This document shows positions 1 through 8,186 of a stretch of 58,687 nucleotides of DNA, one piece after another. The notes beneath the pieces are model-generated. The model saw nothing but the letters and a program-made list of their open reading frames with translations, had not been told where the DNA came from and made no database searches. The DNA lies in contig CAJUTV010000017.1 in the NCBI GenBank assembly GCA_910589305.1, forward strand, positions 1-58,687, read 5' to 3'. Source of the stretch: an uncultured Lachnospira sp. GTDB taxonomy: Bacteria; Bacillota; Clostridia; Lachnospirales; Lachnospiraceae. Within the stretch, counting starts at the first letter, position 1. The number at the start of each line of letters is the position of its first letter. The position numbers and the translations under genes were made by a program.

Positions 1-1074
1 TACTATTCTGCTATCGTTTTTTCGATTTAGCATTTGTTTTCAAGGTTCAATCGTCTACTTGGAATCTATTTATATTTACAATTCCTTGTTTTCTTTATTA
101 TTAGGGATATTTTCAAAATCTAAAAATACAACTTACTATACTTTTTATATCTTCTAATATCCTTTACATTTCTGCCCTCTGCAATTTTTTTTGCACCGAC
201 AGCTTTAATAGAATATCATTATTAAATATGTTTGTCAACTATTTTTTTCATTTTTCTACATATTTTTCCATTTATTCTAATCAAAGCAGATATTTACAAT
301 CCTTATGCTACTTGCTCGGGTGTTTGACACCCTAACCTCATAGCTGCTATCGCAACACGAATTTTCTCCTTATATATGCCTCTATGGCATTGAATTAAAG
401 GCTTCCTAAATGAGGTTCAAATATAATAACTTCCATATTTAAAAACGCAAAAAGCCACAATACAATTAACTAAATCATTCTAACATTAATATATTCCACT
501 AACAATTTGCCCTTTAATAAAATATATCTCCATATGATAGTAATATAATCAAGTAGCCGCAAGCGAGAATCGCAAAGAGCGACAAAAAAAAGCGCAAATC
601 ATACAACTTCAATTAAATGCAGTTAAAAAACAAATGATTATTTAATACTATTAAGCTTTATACGTTATTAATAAATTATTATAACAAAAATTGTTAATAT
701 CTATTCATTGCTATTAATAACCGTTTTTATATTTAACAAACTCCATGATATTGATATAATATTAACAAACTTCCCACTTTTTTGCTATATGAAATCCTTT
801 ATAACACATTTTATGTGTTGATAAAGAATCCTTTATTTTTTGTCACCTTTTGTTTTATTATTAAAAAAATATACAAATAAGCATGTTGCTATTTTCTTTA
901 ATATTCATTTAATCTTCACTAAGAAAGCTCCCACTTCTTCAATGATAATAAATGCCCTAAAAAGGATTGATATAAAAAGTTTCACTATAATTTAACAAAC
1001 TTATAACACAGCTATAAATTATAAATAAAGAATAATTCTATTTTAAAGATTTCGTCTAACTTATTTTTAGGAAA
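1..1074. other. AT-rich non-coding stretch with one dispersed-repeat copy
   Basis: No credible gene is visible on either strand. The first ~60 bases, read on the minus strand, contain GATTGAACCTTGAAAACA, which resembles the TTGAACCTTGAAAACT-type sequence common just upstream of rRNA genes in Firmicutes. An rRNA gene may therefore begin just outside the window on the left. Positions ~283-412 hold a copy of the dispersed palindromic repeat described separately. The rest is A/T-rich sequence with no feature I can support. Confidence 0.5.
283..412 (+). repeat. Dispersed palindromic repeat, copy 1
   Basis: Shares with 2921-3062 the ordered blocks GCTACTTGCTCGG-TGTTTGAC, CCTAACCTCATAGCT-CTATCG-AAC and a 3' end resembling GCCT-TGAGGTT. 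This copy is more degenerate than the one at 2921 and its central C-rich hairpin is lost. It lies in non-coding DNA next to the rRNA-leader-like segment. Confidence 0.55.
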
Positions 1075-1103
1075 GAAAAAACCACTATCGTAGTGGTTTT
1101 TTC
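1075..1103 (-). terminator. Rho-independent terminator of tRNA-Ser
   Basis: The palindrome ACCACTA-TCG-TAGTGGT is flanked by A-runs on the left and T-runs on the right. It lies directly 3' of the tRNA on the minus strand, where the stem is followed by TTTTTTC. The run on the other side also makes it potentially bidirectional. Confidence 0.85.
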
Positions 1104-1106
1104 AAG

Positions 1107-1192
1107 CGGAGAGGATGGGATTCGAACCCATGCGCCCGTGAAGACAAACGGTTTTCAAGACCGCCCCGTTATGACCACTTCGGTACCTCTCC
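1107..1192 (-). tRNA. tRNA-Ser (anticodon UGA)
   Basis: Read on the minus strand, the acceptor arm GGAGAGG pairs with CCTCTCC, followed by discriminator G. The anticodon arm GCGGT-CTTGAAA-ACCGT gives loop CU-UGA-AA, so anticodon UGA. The T arm carries GGTTCGAATCC. At 86 nt with a long variable arm it is a class II tRNA, as expected for serine. No CCA is encoded. A good sigma-A promoter lies upstream (1232-1260) and a terminator directly downstream, so it is a monocistronic unit. Confidence 0.95.
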
Positions 1193-1231
1193 ATATTATA
1201 TTATTTAGCTCGTCGCCTCAACGACTTAATC

Positions 1232-1260
1232 ATATTATCACCCATAATTGTATTTGTCAA
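1232..1260 (-). promoter_or_regulatory. Sigma-A promoter of tRNA-Ser
   Basis: On the minus strand, TTGACA (1255-1260) is followed by a 17-nt spacer and TAATAT (1232-1237). The tRNA 5' end lies about 40 nt downstream. Both hexamers are close to consensus, as expected for a strongly expressed stable RNA. Confidence 0.8.
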
Positions 1261-1559
1261 CCATAATTTTTGAAAATTTTTCAAAAATTTAAAATTTTTT
1301 ATTTGATATCAACAAAATATTCATAATCTGCTCTTCCATATTACAAAGTATTTCATAGTCTATCAAGCAAATATTTACAATCTACTTTACTGCTTATTCA
1401 TAACTTGCCACTCCATAACAATTTAACAAAAGTTTAAACTTCTGCTAAAATAGACAAATAAAACCCACACTCCAAAAGCCATGTCTTTTGAATGAGGTTA
1501 AAAAACTTACTCTCCCACTAAAACATTATTTTATAATTATATTCTAATATTTATTTTCA

Positions 1560-1748
1560 AAATTGAATCTCATCAAGGAAATCATCCACTTCAACGCCGC
1601 AGTAATTAACCAGATAAGGTACGTAGAAAAATAAACAAAATAGCTTGCAAATAGTAAAGGTATAAGTGCTAGGTGGGACTTGCGTTTCGATAATCGCTAT
1701 AAAGTTATGAGTAAGTAGCACAGCAGATTGCAAATATCCACTTTGACT
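1560..1748 (-). repeat. Dispersed palindromic repeat, copy 2 (interrupted)
   Basis: This is the minus-strand version of the copy at 2921-3062. It shares GGATATTTGCAATC, GCTACTTACTC, ACGCAAGTCCCACC and a terminal AAGTGG-CCTTGATGAGATT. The centre is expanded by unrelated AT-rich sequence between CTTATACC and GTTGAAGTGG. Shorter fragments of the same family lie at ~1355-1385 and ~1455-1500. Confidence 0.55.
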
Positions 1749-1777
1749 TTATTATATGTTCATAATTATAAATATTT

Positions 1778-2515
1778 TTATTTTACGGATGTTTTATCCT
1801 CTGAAAGCTTATCAAAAAGAAACGTTTTTGCTATCTGTAAATCCTCTGGTGTTGTTATCTTAATATTTTTATAACTCGAATAAGTCATCTTCACTTTATT
1901 GTCACTATACTTTTCTACCACCATCGCATCGTCTGTAATATTTGATTTGTCTGTATCTGCTGCCATATTATGATATGCCTTCCATATCATATTGTATTCA
2001 AAACATTGAGGTGTCTGTATCTGCCATAATGTGCTTCTATCCGGAGTAGAAACTGCATAATTTTTTGAATCTACCACCTTTATTGTGTCTTTAACTGGAA
2101 CTGCTGCAACACAAGCTTTGCAATCAATCACATCTTGAATACAACGCTCAATTAATTCAACCGTTATACAAGGTCTTGCCCCATCGTGAATTAATATATA
2201 ATCCACATCATTATGAATTGCAGCCAAGCCATTCATAACAGAATCATATCGTTCACTGCCACCCATAACTATATGTTTTATTTTATTAAAATGACAGTTA
2301 TCAATAAATTCTTTTTTGCAGTATTCTTCTTCTGATATGTTTTGTACCATACCAGTTCCTACCACAAGGATAATTTCATCTACTGAAGAATGTTGAAATG
2401 CTTGAAGCGCATAATATAAAACAGGCTTTCCGCAAAGAAGCAAATATTGTTTTTGTATATCGCTGTTCATTCTACTTCCTTTGCCGCCTGCCAATACAAT
2501 TGCTGAAATTTTCAT
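1778..2515 (-). CDS. ispD: 2-C-methyl-D-erythritol 4-phosphate cytidylyltransferase IspD
   Basis: Transfers CMP from CTP to 2-C-methyl-D-erythritol 4-phosphate in the cytosolic non-mevalonate isoprenoid pathway. The 245-residue product opens with the nucleotidyltransferase signature IVLAGGKGSRM and continues with QKQYLLLCGKPVLYYAL. Mid-protein it has the IHDGARPCI metal/nucleotide motif, then AAVPVKDTIKVV and the IQTPQCF segment typical of IspD. Length is normal for the family (~230-245). The ATG is preceded by AAGGGG. It is not in an operon with ispF here. The 5' UTR carries the pseudoknot-type leader described at 2516-2600, so translational control is possible. Confidence 0.93.
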   Translation of the reverse strand: MKISAIVLAGGKGSRMNSDIQKQYLLLCGKPVLYYALQAFQHSSVDEIILVVGTGMVQNISEEEYCKKEFIDNCHFNKIKHIVMGGSERYDSVMNGLAAIHNDVDYILIHDGARPCITVELIERCIQDVIDCKACVAAVPVKDTIKVVDSKNYAVSTPDRSTLWQIQTPQCFEYNMIWKAYHNMAADTDKSNITDDAMVVEKYSDNKVKMTYSSYKNIKITTPEDLQIAKTFLFDKLSEDKTSVK

Positions 2516-2600
2516 TTTTCCCCTTATTTCTGCACTGCTTTTTTAATAAAGAACTAAAATTCTTATGGATTTGCGCCAAGCAGCGCGCAGACCCAAATCC
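2516..2600 (-). promoter_or_regulatory. Candidate SD-adjacent pseudoknot leader of ispD
   Basis: P1: GGATTTG (2567-2573) pairs with CAAATCC (2594-2600). P2: TCTGC and CTGCTT within 2529-2540 pair with AAGCAG (2578-2583) and GCAGA (2587-2591), around a small internal loop. The upstream P2 arm sits in the P1 loop, so the stems cross. In the mRNA the 3' P2 arm ends in GCAGA, directly followed by the SD region AATAAGGGG and the ATG. The pairing is seen in the sequence; the regulatory role is inferred. Confidence 0.55.
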
Positions 2601-2639
2601 CACTATTGAAAATTTTAATTTTTAATCTTGCCCTTAAAA

Positions 2640-2920
2640 TAGCGATTTTTATTTATACTCAAATCATTTCCAAATAATCAAACGGATACTTACAATTCAC
2701 TTTGCTACTTGTTTATAATCTCATTGTTTACAATTTCATTGCTATTTGGTCACTTCTCTTAAACTGGCAAGTCTAATTTTCTCTTGATGATGCTTTATAA
2801 TTCAAATTGTTACACAATAAAAAATCCGTTCATAAAAAGCAAGTTTTAGCCTTCTAGCTTTATACTCTTATTTTCTATTGTTATCAAAAAGAGCTACTGT
2901 TCGGGCAATGAATCTCATTA
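2640..2920. other. Intergenic stretch with repeat fragments
   Basis: No gene is supported here. Around 2676-2712 a fragment (CGGATACTTACAATTCACTTTGCTACTTG) resembles the left end of the dispersed repeat, and the full copy at 2921 follows. Confidence 0.4.
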
Positions 2921-3062
2921 AGCGGACATTCGCAATCCGCTACGCTACTTGCTCGGATGTTTGACCCCCTAACCTCATAGCTACTATCGTAACGCAAGTC
3001 CCCACCCCCCCCACTTATGCCTTTGCAACATTGAAGTGGGGGGGACTTCCTTGATGAGATTA
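2921..3062 (+). repeat. Dispersed palindromic repeat, best-preserved copy
   Basis: Starts with the hairpin AGCGGA-CATTCGCAA-TCCGCT (2921-2941). It continues through GCTACTTGCTCGG and CCTAACCTCATAGCT, then forms a large hairpin (2996-3048). That hairpin has AAGTCCCC-plus-C-run on one side and AAGTGGGGGGGACTT on the other. It ends with CCTTGATGAGATTAAAA. Related copies or fragments lie at 283, 1560, 42656, 53081 and 57132. The two-hairpin layout resembles REP-like or transposon-end palindromes, but no transposase is in the window. Confidence 0.65.
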
Positions 3063-3159
3063 AAATCCAAAGATTATACAAAAAAAGAACTTGTAAGTAA
3101 ATTGGAATTATCATCATTATTTAGGCTAAAAAAATTAAACTCCAAAAAAACTTTGCGCA

Positions 3160-4197
3160 CTATTCTACACGCTCTCCCAGTTTGAGATTTGGTATTGCAT
3201 TTAAATCATAACTATGTCTTGTCCCATTTATATATTCATAATATGCTGCTGCACCTATCATAGCTGCATTATCTGTACATAACTTTGGTGAAGGAGAATA
3301 AAATGCTACATTTCGTTTCGCACACTCATTTTGTAAGGCAGCTCTCAACGCCGAATTGGAGGCAACTCCTCCAGCAATTGCAAATTTATGAATATGTTTT
3401 GTATCAATAAAAAGCATTGCTCTGCTTACTAGCGCATCCACTACAGCATTTTGAAACGAAGCAACTAAATCTGCTTTATTTACTTTTATATCTTTCATTT
3501 CACAATGATTTAAATAATTTAATACGGCTGATTTAATTCCGCTAAATGAAAAATCATACGGCGCATTTTCTACATTTGCTCTAGGAAATTCAATTGCATG
3601 AGGATTTCCTTCTTTTGCAAGCTTATCTATCTTAGGACCTCCCGGATAGCCAAGCCCTACAGCTCTTGCAACTTTGTCAAATGCCTCCCCTGCCGCATCA
3701 TCTCTTGTACGCCCTATAATATCATATTTTCCATACTCTTCCACCATAACAAGATGTGTATGTCCTCCTGAAACTACCAATGCTGCAAATGGAGGCTTTA
3801 AATCTGGATTTTCAATATAATTTGCTGATATATGCCCCTCAATATGATGTACCCCAACTAATGGCTTTTTTGTGGCAAACGCTATTGCCTTTGCCATTGC
3901 AACACCAACAAGAAGCGCCCCCACAAGTCCCGGACCATAAGTCACGCCAATTGCTGTAATATCATTTAATGTTACACCTGCTTCTTTTAATGCCATTGAA
4001 ACAACAGGATTAATGTTTTCTATATGCTTTCTTGAAGCAATTTCAGGCACAACACCGCCATAATTTGTATGAATTGCAATCTGTGAATTAATTATATTGG
4101 ATAACACTTCACGTCCATTTTTTACAACAGATGCCGCTGTTTCGTCACATGAGCTCTCAATTGCCAATATCAATACATCTTCTATACGATTTTCCAT
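3160..4197 (-). CDS. tsaD: tRNA N6-threonylcarbamoyladenosine transferase TsaD
   Basis: Transfers the threonylcarbamoyl group to A37 of ANN-decoding tRNAs in the cytosolic TsaB-TsaD-TsaE machinery. The 345-residue protein has the ASKHA fold markers: LAIESSCDETAASVV at the N-terminus, GGVVPEIASRKHIE, the metal-binding HHIEGH (His118 and His122), VSGGHTHLV, and C-terminal IAGGVASNSALR. Length matches the family. The ATG overlaps the stop of the upstream gene as TAATG, so the two are translationally coupled. tsaB and tsaE lie about 3 kb away on the same strand, so the full t6A set is local. Confidence 0.96.
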   Translation of the reverse strand: MENRIEDVLILAIESSCDETAASVVKNGREVLSNIINSQIAIHTNYGGVVPEIASRKHIENINPVVSMALKEAGVTLNDITAIGVTYGPGLVGALLVGVAMAKAIAFATKKPLVGVHHIEGHISANYIENPDLKPPFAALVVSGGHTHLVMVEEYGKYDIIGRTRDDAAGEAFDKVARAVGLGYPGGPKIDKLAKEGNPHAIEFPRANVENAPYDFSFSGIKSAVLNYLNHCEMKDIKVNKADLVASFQNAVVDALVSRAMLFIDTKHIHKFAIAGGVASNSALRAALQNECAKRNVAFYSPSPKLCTDNAAMIGAAAYYEYINGTRHSYDLNAIPNLKLGERVE

Positions 4198-4763
4198 TAT
4201 TTAACTAACTCCCAGTACAGTATCTTCCATCTTCCGTCTCTATCTTGCCTTAATGTAAACTTTGTATTAGAATCTATCAACGTCTCTTTTTCCCTTAACT
4301 TATATACAACATTTACAAAGGCATATTTTTGTCCTTGAAATGTAGAATAATTCACTTCAGAACCCTCTTGCAATACATAATCAGCAACATAGCGATTGAG
4401 CGACCTATAATTTTTAATATCATCTTTTAATGCCTGCAAAAATTGTTCGTCTGTCTGTTTTCCTTTTAATTCCGAATCAAACAATAACCTTGCCTGCTTT
4501 CCTAACGCCTCAATCTTTTCTTCATCAAGTTCCGTTTTATAATAAGCCTTTGTTATTCTTGCATAGAACTTCACAACTTCTTTTGGTGTCTCAGGATAAT
4601 TATCTTCTATATTCCTTGTTGTAAGTGCCGCAATTTCTTGGTCTTGGACAGCCTTGTCCGTCGCATCTATCGTTGGTGTTCTGCGCGAAAGATAAAAAAA
4701 GTATCCCACACACAATAACACCATAATACTTCCTAATATCACTGTTTTGCCGTATTTTTTCAT
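4197..4763 (-). CDS. Membrane-anchored hypothetical protein (DUF6715-like)
   Basis: The 188-residue protein has a short basic start (KKYGK), one N-terminal membrane segment (~8-26) and an extracytoplasmic remainder. It is rich in charged helices up to about residue 120 and in beta-like segments towards the C-terminus, ending in DGRWKILYWELVK. There is no lipobox Cys after the hydrophobic stretch, so it is probably a membrane anchor and not a lipoprotein. It resembles Lachnospiraceae proteins I remember as DUF6715, with moderate certainty. No function is assigned. It is coupled to tsaD by a TAATG overlap. The start is ATG after GGGGGATTCTT, and its 5' UTR has the pseudoknot-type leader. Confidence 0.7.
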   Translation of the reverse strand: MKKYGKTVILGSIMVLLCVGYFFYLSRRTPTIDATDKAVQDQEIAALTTRNIEDNYPETPKEVVKFYARITKAYYKTELDEEKIEALGKQARLLFDSELKGKQTDEQFLQALKDDIKNYRSLNRYVADYVLQEGSEVNYSTFQGQKYAFVNVVYKLREKETLIDSNTKFTLRQDRDGRWKILYWELVK

Positions 4764-4871
4764 AAGAATCCCCCATTCTGAAGCGTAGCATAGGAATCAC
4801 GCAATAAACATTTATCAAATTCTAAAATGTATTGCTAAAATCTTCCTTCTTTGTGACGCTTCGGCACAAAG
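4764..4871 (-). promoter_or_regulatory. Candidate SD-adjacent pseudoknot leader of the 4197-4763 gene
   Basis: P1: CTTTGTG (4849-4855) pairs with CACAAAG (4865-4871). P2: GAAGCGT (4780-4786) pairs with ACGCTTC (4856-4862), which fills the P1 loop. In the mRNA the 3' P2 arm ACGCTTC is followed at once by AGAATGGGGG, the SD region. Both stems are perfect 7-mers, and the order is P1-P2-P1'-P2'. Confidence 0.6.
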
Positions 4872-4930
4872 AGATAACAACATTTGCATTATTTTTTACA
4901 CAAACCTCCTCTTTGCCATCTGCTAATTCT

Positions 4931-5839
4931 TCACTCTTCAAAATGAAGAAGCACACTTTTTCCATCTACCCCCACACATACATTTGGAAAGATTGCTTTT
5001 ATCTTGTCAATATAATCGGCTGGTCGTATTAATGACGGACTAAAATGAGTCAGCCATAATTCTTTAACATTGGCTTCTCTTGCAAGCTTTGCCGCCTCTT
5101 CAAATGTCATATGTCGATTTTCTTTTGCTTTACACTCCTTATCATTTTCACCATACATGCCTTCACAAATAAATAAATCAGAATCTGCTGCATTTAATGA
5201 AATGGCATTAACTGGTCTTGAATCTGTACAATATGTTACTTTTATTCCTTTTCTTTGCGCTCCTACCACCATATCCGAAGTAAATACTTTATCCCCAACC
5301 ACGACTTCACTGCCATGTTGAAGTTTATTCCACAGAGTTTGTGGTATATTTAATTCTCTTGCCTTATTCACATCAAATTTGCCAATTCTAGGTATACTAA
5401 TACTATACCCATAACAAGGAACAGTGTGCATAACCCTAAATGCATCAATATGATAACCGTTTATTTCAAGATGATGGGAACTTTCTGATAATTCAATAAA
5501 TTGAAGCTCATACGGCAATTCCGGTGCTATAATACGGAGGGCATTTACAATTTTAATCAATCCCTTTGGTCCTATTAATGTAACTGGCGTCTTTCTGTCT
5601 GAGTTGCCAATTGTCAGCAGCAATCCTGGCAAACCGCTAATATGGTCTGCATGATAATGTGTAAATAATATTACATCAATAGGGTTAAAACTCCATCCTT
5701 TCTCTTTAATGGCAATCTGTGTTCCCTCACCGCAATCTACAAGCAGGCTGCTTCCATTATATCTTGTCATTAAAGAAGTCAACCATCTGTTTGGTAAAGG
5801 AAGCATACCACTTGTTCCAAGTAAACAAACATCTAGCAT
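4931..5839 (-). CDS. rnz: Ribonuclease Z
   Basis: Endonuclease that removes the 3' trailer of tRNA precursors, needed where CCA is not encoded, as for the tRNA-Ser here. The product is a beta-CASP/ELAC metallo-beta-lactamase of ~302 residues. It contains the zinc motif HYHADHISGLPG, an early LLVDCGEGTQ strand, the C-terminal histidine segment WLTHFSP and ENRHMTFEEAA. I start it at MLDVCLLGTSGM because GGGAG lies 6 nt before that ATG; an ATG two codons upstream lies within the SD region itself. The leader resembles other structured leaders here (ACACGCAAGTTTGTG block), but its crossing stems are weak. Confidence 0.95.
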   Translation of the reverse strand: MLDVCLLGTSGMLPLPNRWLTSLMTRYNGSSLLVDCGEGTQIAIKEKGWSFNPIDVILFTHYHADHISGLPGLLLTIGNSDRKTPVTLIGPKGLIKIVNALRIIAPELPYELQFIELSESSHHLEINGYHIDAFRVMHTVPCYGYSISIPRIGKFDVNKARELNIPQTLWNKLQHGSEVVVGDKVFTSDMVVGAQRKGIKVTYCTDSRPVNAISLNAADSDLFICEGMYGENDKECKAKENRHMTFEEAAKLAREANVKELWLTHFSPSLIRPADYIDKIKAIFPNVCVGVDGKSVLLHFEE

Positions 5840-5926
5840 TTTCATCTCCCATTCTTACTCAACCTGCACACTTTAAGCACAAACTTGCGTGTAAAAATAC
5901 ATTTTTTCATGCTATTCTTGATTTCA

Positions 5927-6373
5927 TCATTCCATTATTTTGGACATTATAATAGCATTTTCAACAGGTTTTTCATAAAAACTTTTTCTTATACCGATAC
6001 TTTTATATTCCATTTTTTCATATAATTTTATAGCATTTACATTACTTTCTCTTACCTCAAGGAAAAAGGCTGTAATACCTTTTTGAGCAGCAATGCGTTC
6101 CATTTCTTTCATCAATAAAAAAGCAATTCCATTTTTTCTATATGGACATGTCACAGCCATATTGGTAATATTACCTTCTTCCATCACTGTCCACATGCCG
6201 CAATATCCAACTATCTGACCATCTATAAGTGCTACCAAATAAATATTTTCGGGCTTTTGACACGCTTCCATAAATGATTTTTGCGACCACGCTAATGAAA
6301 AAATCGTTCTTTCAATATTGTAAACCTGCAATGTATCATCAACATTCATTGGTCTAATATTCACTTTTGACAT
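5927..6373 (-). CDS. rimI: Ribosomal protein S18-alanine N-acetyltransferase RimI
   Basis: GNAT-fold enzyme of 148 residues that acetylates the N-terminal alanine of ribosomal protein S18. The acetyl-CoA loop is seen in VTCPYRKNGIAFLLM, and the C-terminal family signature in FLEVRESNVNAIKLYEKM, followed by YKSIGIRKSFYEKPVENA. Position supports the call: it overlaps tsaB by 13 nt, and rimI in the tsaE-tsaB cluster is a very common Firmicutes arrangement. GGAG precedes the ATG inside the end of tsaB. Confidence 0.93.
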   Translation of the reverse strand: MSKVNIRPMNVDDTLQVYNIERTIFSLAWSQKSFMEACQKPENIYLVALIDGQIVGYCGMWTVMEEGNITNMAVTCPYRKNGIAFLLMKEMERIAAQKGITAFFLEVRESNVNAIKLYEKMEYKSIGIRKSFYEKPVENAIIMSKIME

Positions 6374-7068
6374 TCTTTTTCTCCAAATAGTCGTTCTGCC
6401 TGAGATGGTCTAAGATAATTCGGAACAATTTGTGCACCATCTAATGCTCCATTTTTATCATACAAATACTTTGCATAGACACCAACACTTGAAGCTCTCT
6501 GTGTAGACAAATGAGCAGGTGCAAACTCATACGGACACATGATATTATCTTTTATATAATCACTGGCTACATAAACACCATCACCGACAAAAACAACCGA
6601 TTGATTTATATCATTTAACATTGAGACAAGCTCCTTATAGGATAAAAGAGATTGCTCTAACTTTGTTTGGAGTTTGCCTTCTTTATAATAATATATTCCA
6701 CAATATAAATGTTGCCTTCTAGCATCCATAATAGGACACACATATTTTTCAGTATGATATAAATTATATGCCATCGCCTCAAGCGTTGGCACAGATATCA
6801 TCTTTTTATCCAAAGCAAAGGCAATTCCTTTACCTGTAGCTACGCCTATTCTTAACCCTGTAAAAGAACCTGGACCACAAGAAACCGCAATTAAATCCAA
6901 GTTTTCTAAGTTTATATCAGTCATACGGCATATCTCATCTATCATTGGAAGCAATGTTTGCGAATGTGTTTTTTTATAATTAATCGTATATTCTGCTGTT
7001 ACACATTCATCTGTAAGAATTGCCACCGATGCTGTAATTGCAGAACTTTCAATAGCTAAAATGTTCAT
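6361..7068 (-). CDS. tsaB: tRNA threonylcarbamoyladenosine biosynthesis protein TsaB
   Basis: Partner and dimerisation subunit of TsaD in t6A37 synthesis. The 235-residue ASKHA paralogue has ILAIESSAITASVAI at the N-terminus, the typical KKTHSQTLLPMIDEI, and VSCGPGSFTGLRIGVATGKG. It lacks the metal-binding His motif of TsaD, as TsaB proteins do. It is the second gene of tsaE-tsaB-rimI; GGGAGG precedes the ATG, and the gap to tsaE is 16 nt. Confidence 0.95.
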   Translation of the reverse strand: MNILAIESSAITASVAILTDECVTAEYTINYKKTHSQTLLPMIDEICRMTDINLENLDLIAVSCGPGSFTGLRIGVATGKGIAFALDKKMISVPTLEAMAYNLYHTEKYVCPIMDARRQHLYCGIYYYKEGKLQTKLEQSLLSYKELVSMLNDINQSVVFVGDGVYVASDYIKDNIMCPYEFAPAHLSTQRASSVGVYAKYLYDKNGALDGAQIVPNYLRPSQAERLFGEKECQK

Positions 7069-7084
7069 TCTTGCCTCCCATATG

Positions 7085-7576
7085 TTATTTGTTTATAATC
7101 TCAATCACCCTATAATCAAAGCCTTTTTCAATATCTTTCTTTATTGTGATATAAGTCGTTTGTTCTGGGAATATTTCTGGAAATAAATTACCCCACTCAA
7201 CCAGACATACACCATCTGAAAAAAAATATTCCTCATAACCAATTTCATCTAATTCAGATATATCTGATAAACGATATATATCAAAATGATATAATGGAAG
7301 TCTGCCTTTTGTATATTCTTGTACAATGGTAAATGTAGGACTGCTAATGGACTCTGTTATGCCAAGCCCACTGGCAAACCCTTGTGTAAACACTGTTTTT
7401 CCTACAGCTAAATCCCCATTCAGACAAATAATTTCGCCTGCTTTTGCCTCACTGCCTAACTTTTTTCCCAACGCAAACGTCTCATGGGCATTATTTGTTT
7501 CAACAATCAATATATCACTTGCTGCCTGTCTAGCATCGATATTATATCTATTTGTGTTATTTGTCTCAACAATCAA
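7085..7576 (-). CDS. tsaE: tRNA t6A ATPase subunit TsaE (extended N-terminus, TTG start)
   Basis: P-loop ATPase that drives turnover of the TsaBD complex. Walker A is GDLAVGKTVF, followed by ISSPTFTIVQEY and the LYHFDIYRL motif; ~163 residues. The start is unusual. AGAGGTGATATA precedes a TTG that opens IVETNN. The same 28-bp stretch recurs in frame 66 nt later (7557-7584 and 7491-7518, one mismatch), re-encoding IVETNN just before the conserved AHETFALGKKLG. The first ~22 residues therefore look like a duplication of the original 5' end, and the ancestral start was probably the TTG of the downstream copy, whose SD has decayed. Confidence 0.92.
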   Translation of the reverse strand: MIVETNNTNRYNIDARQAASDILIVETNNAHETFALGKKLGSEAKAGEIICLNGDLAVGKTVFTQGFASGLGITESISSPTFTIVQEYTKGRLPLYHFDIYRLSDISELDEIGYEEYFFSDGVCLVEWGNLFPEIFPEQTTYITIKKDIEKGFDYRVIEIINK

Positions 7577-7584
7577 TATATCAC
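7491..7584 (-). repeat. 28-bp direct repeat duplicating the start region of tsaE
   Basis: Copies 7491-7518 and 7557-7584 read TTATTTGT(T/C)TCAACAATC and onward, with a single difference over 28 bp. The 66-nt offset is a multiple of three, so the duplication keeps frame and adds 22 codons. Only the outer copy keeps a good SD (AGAGGTGA on the minus strand). Confidence 0.85.
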
Positions 7585-8117
7585 CTCTTTACAGCCGCCA
7601 ACACCTTTTTATCACTAAATTTCACCTGATAAGGCTTTAATTGTTTTCTTACAATTTCAAGAAAATCCTCTAAACAACCATCAACACAACGCAATGGGAT
7701 AATATTTGCATTTATGGATGTGATATATAAAACCATGTTTTTTCCAGTAAACTTGATTTTATAAATATCACTCCACAACAAATCCTCTGTGATATCGCCC
7801 TGTGAGAGTGCTATTTTTTCATTTGTAACAGTATATTTAACAGGTTCTTTAAATGCTGGTATCGTTTTTATCTGCTTTTTTACTCTTAAATATATTCCAA
7901 TTGGTGTATAGATGGTAAAAAAGAAACCAAAAAATCCTGTCATCAGTGTATATGCAATATTAAATCGTCCAATTGATACACACGATATAACAATCATAAT
8001 CACCCCAAATAAAACTGTAGCAAGACCGCTAAAACTGTGATAATTATGATATATTTTAAAATCCATTAAATCATTCATTTGTATATCGGTTACAAATTCT
8101 ACCTTTTCTTGTTCCAT
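7581..8117 (-). CDS. YcxB-like membrane protein
   Basis: The 178-residue protein has a polar N-terminus and two adjacent hydrophobic segments (~32-52 and ~57-77), then a soluble C-terminal domain. That domain (YTVTNEKIALSQGDITEDLLWSDIYKI and beyond) follows the beta-rich YcxB-like pattern (signal-EDLLWSDIYKIKFT-then-VLYI). Family function is unknown. Its stop codon lies in the SD region of tsaE, 4 nt before the TTG, so coupling is likely. SD is ATGAGG ahead of ATTTATAGA-ATG. Confidence 0.7.
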   Translation of the reverse strand: MEQEKVEFVTDIQMNDLMDFKIYHNYHSFSGLATVLFGVIMIVISCVSIGRFNIAYTLMTGFFGFFFTIYTPIGIYLRVKKQIKTIPAFKEPVKYTVTNEKIALSQGDITEDLLWSDIYKIKFTGKNMVLYITSINANIIPLRCVDGCLEDFLEIVRKQLKPYQVKFSDKKVLAAVKR

Positions 8118-8186
8118 TCTATAAATTCCTCATTTTTGCTTAACTTGCCCGTTCAATCTTACTTCACTTATGAATTAATTTATTTT

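Noticed and set aside
2884..3117. Minus-strand 77-residue reading frame
   Set aside because: It lies wholly inside the palindromic repeat copy, with proline/serine/glycine runs created by the C/G tract and no SD.
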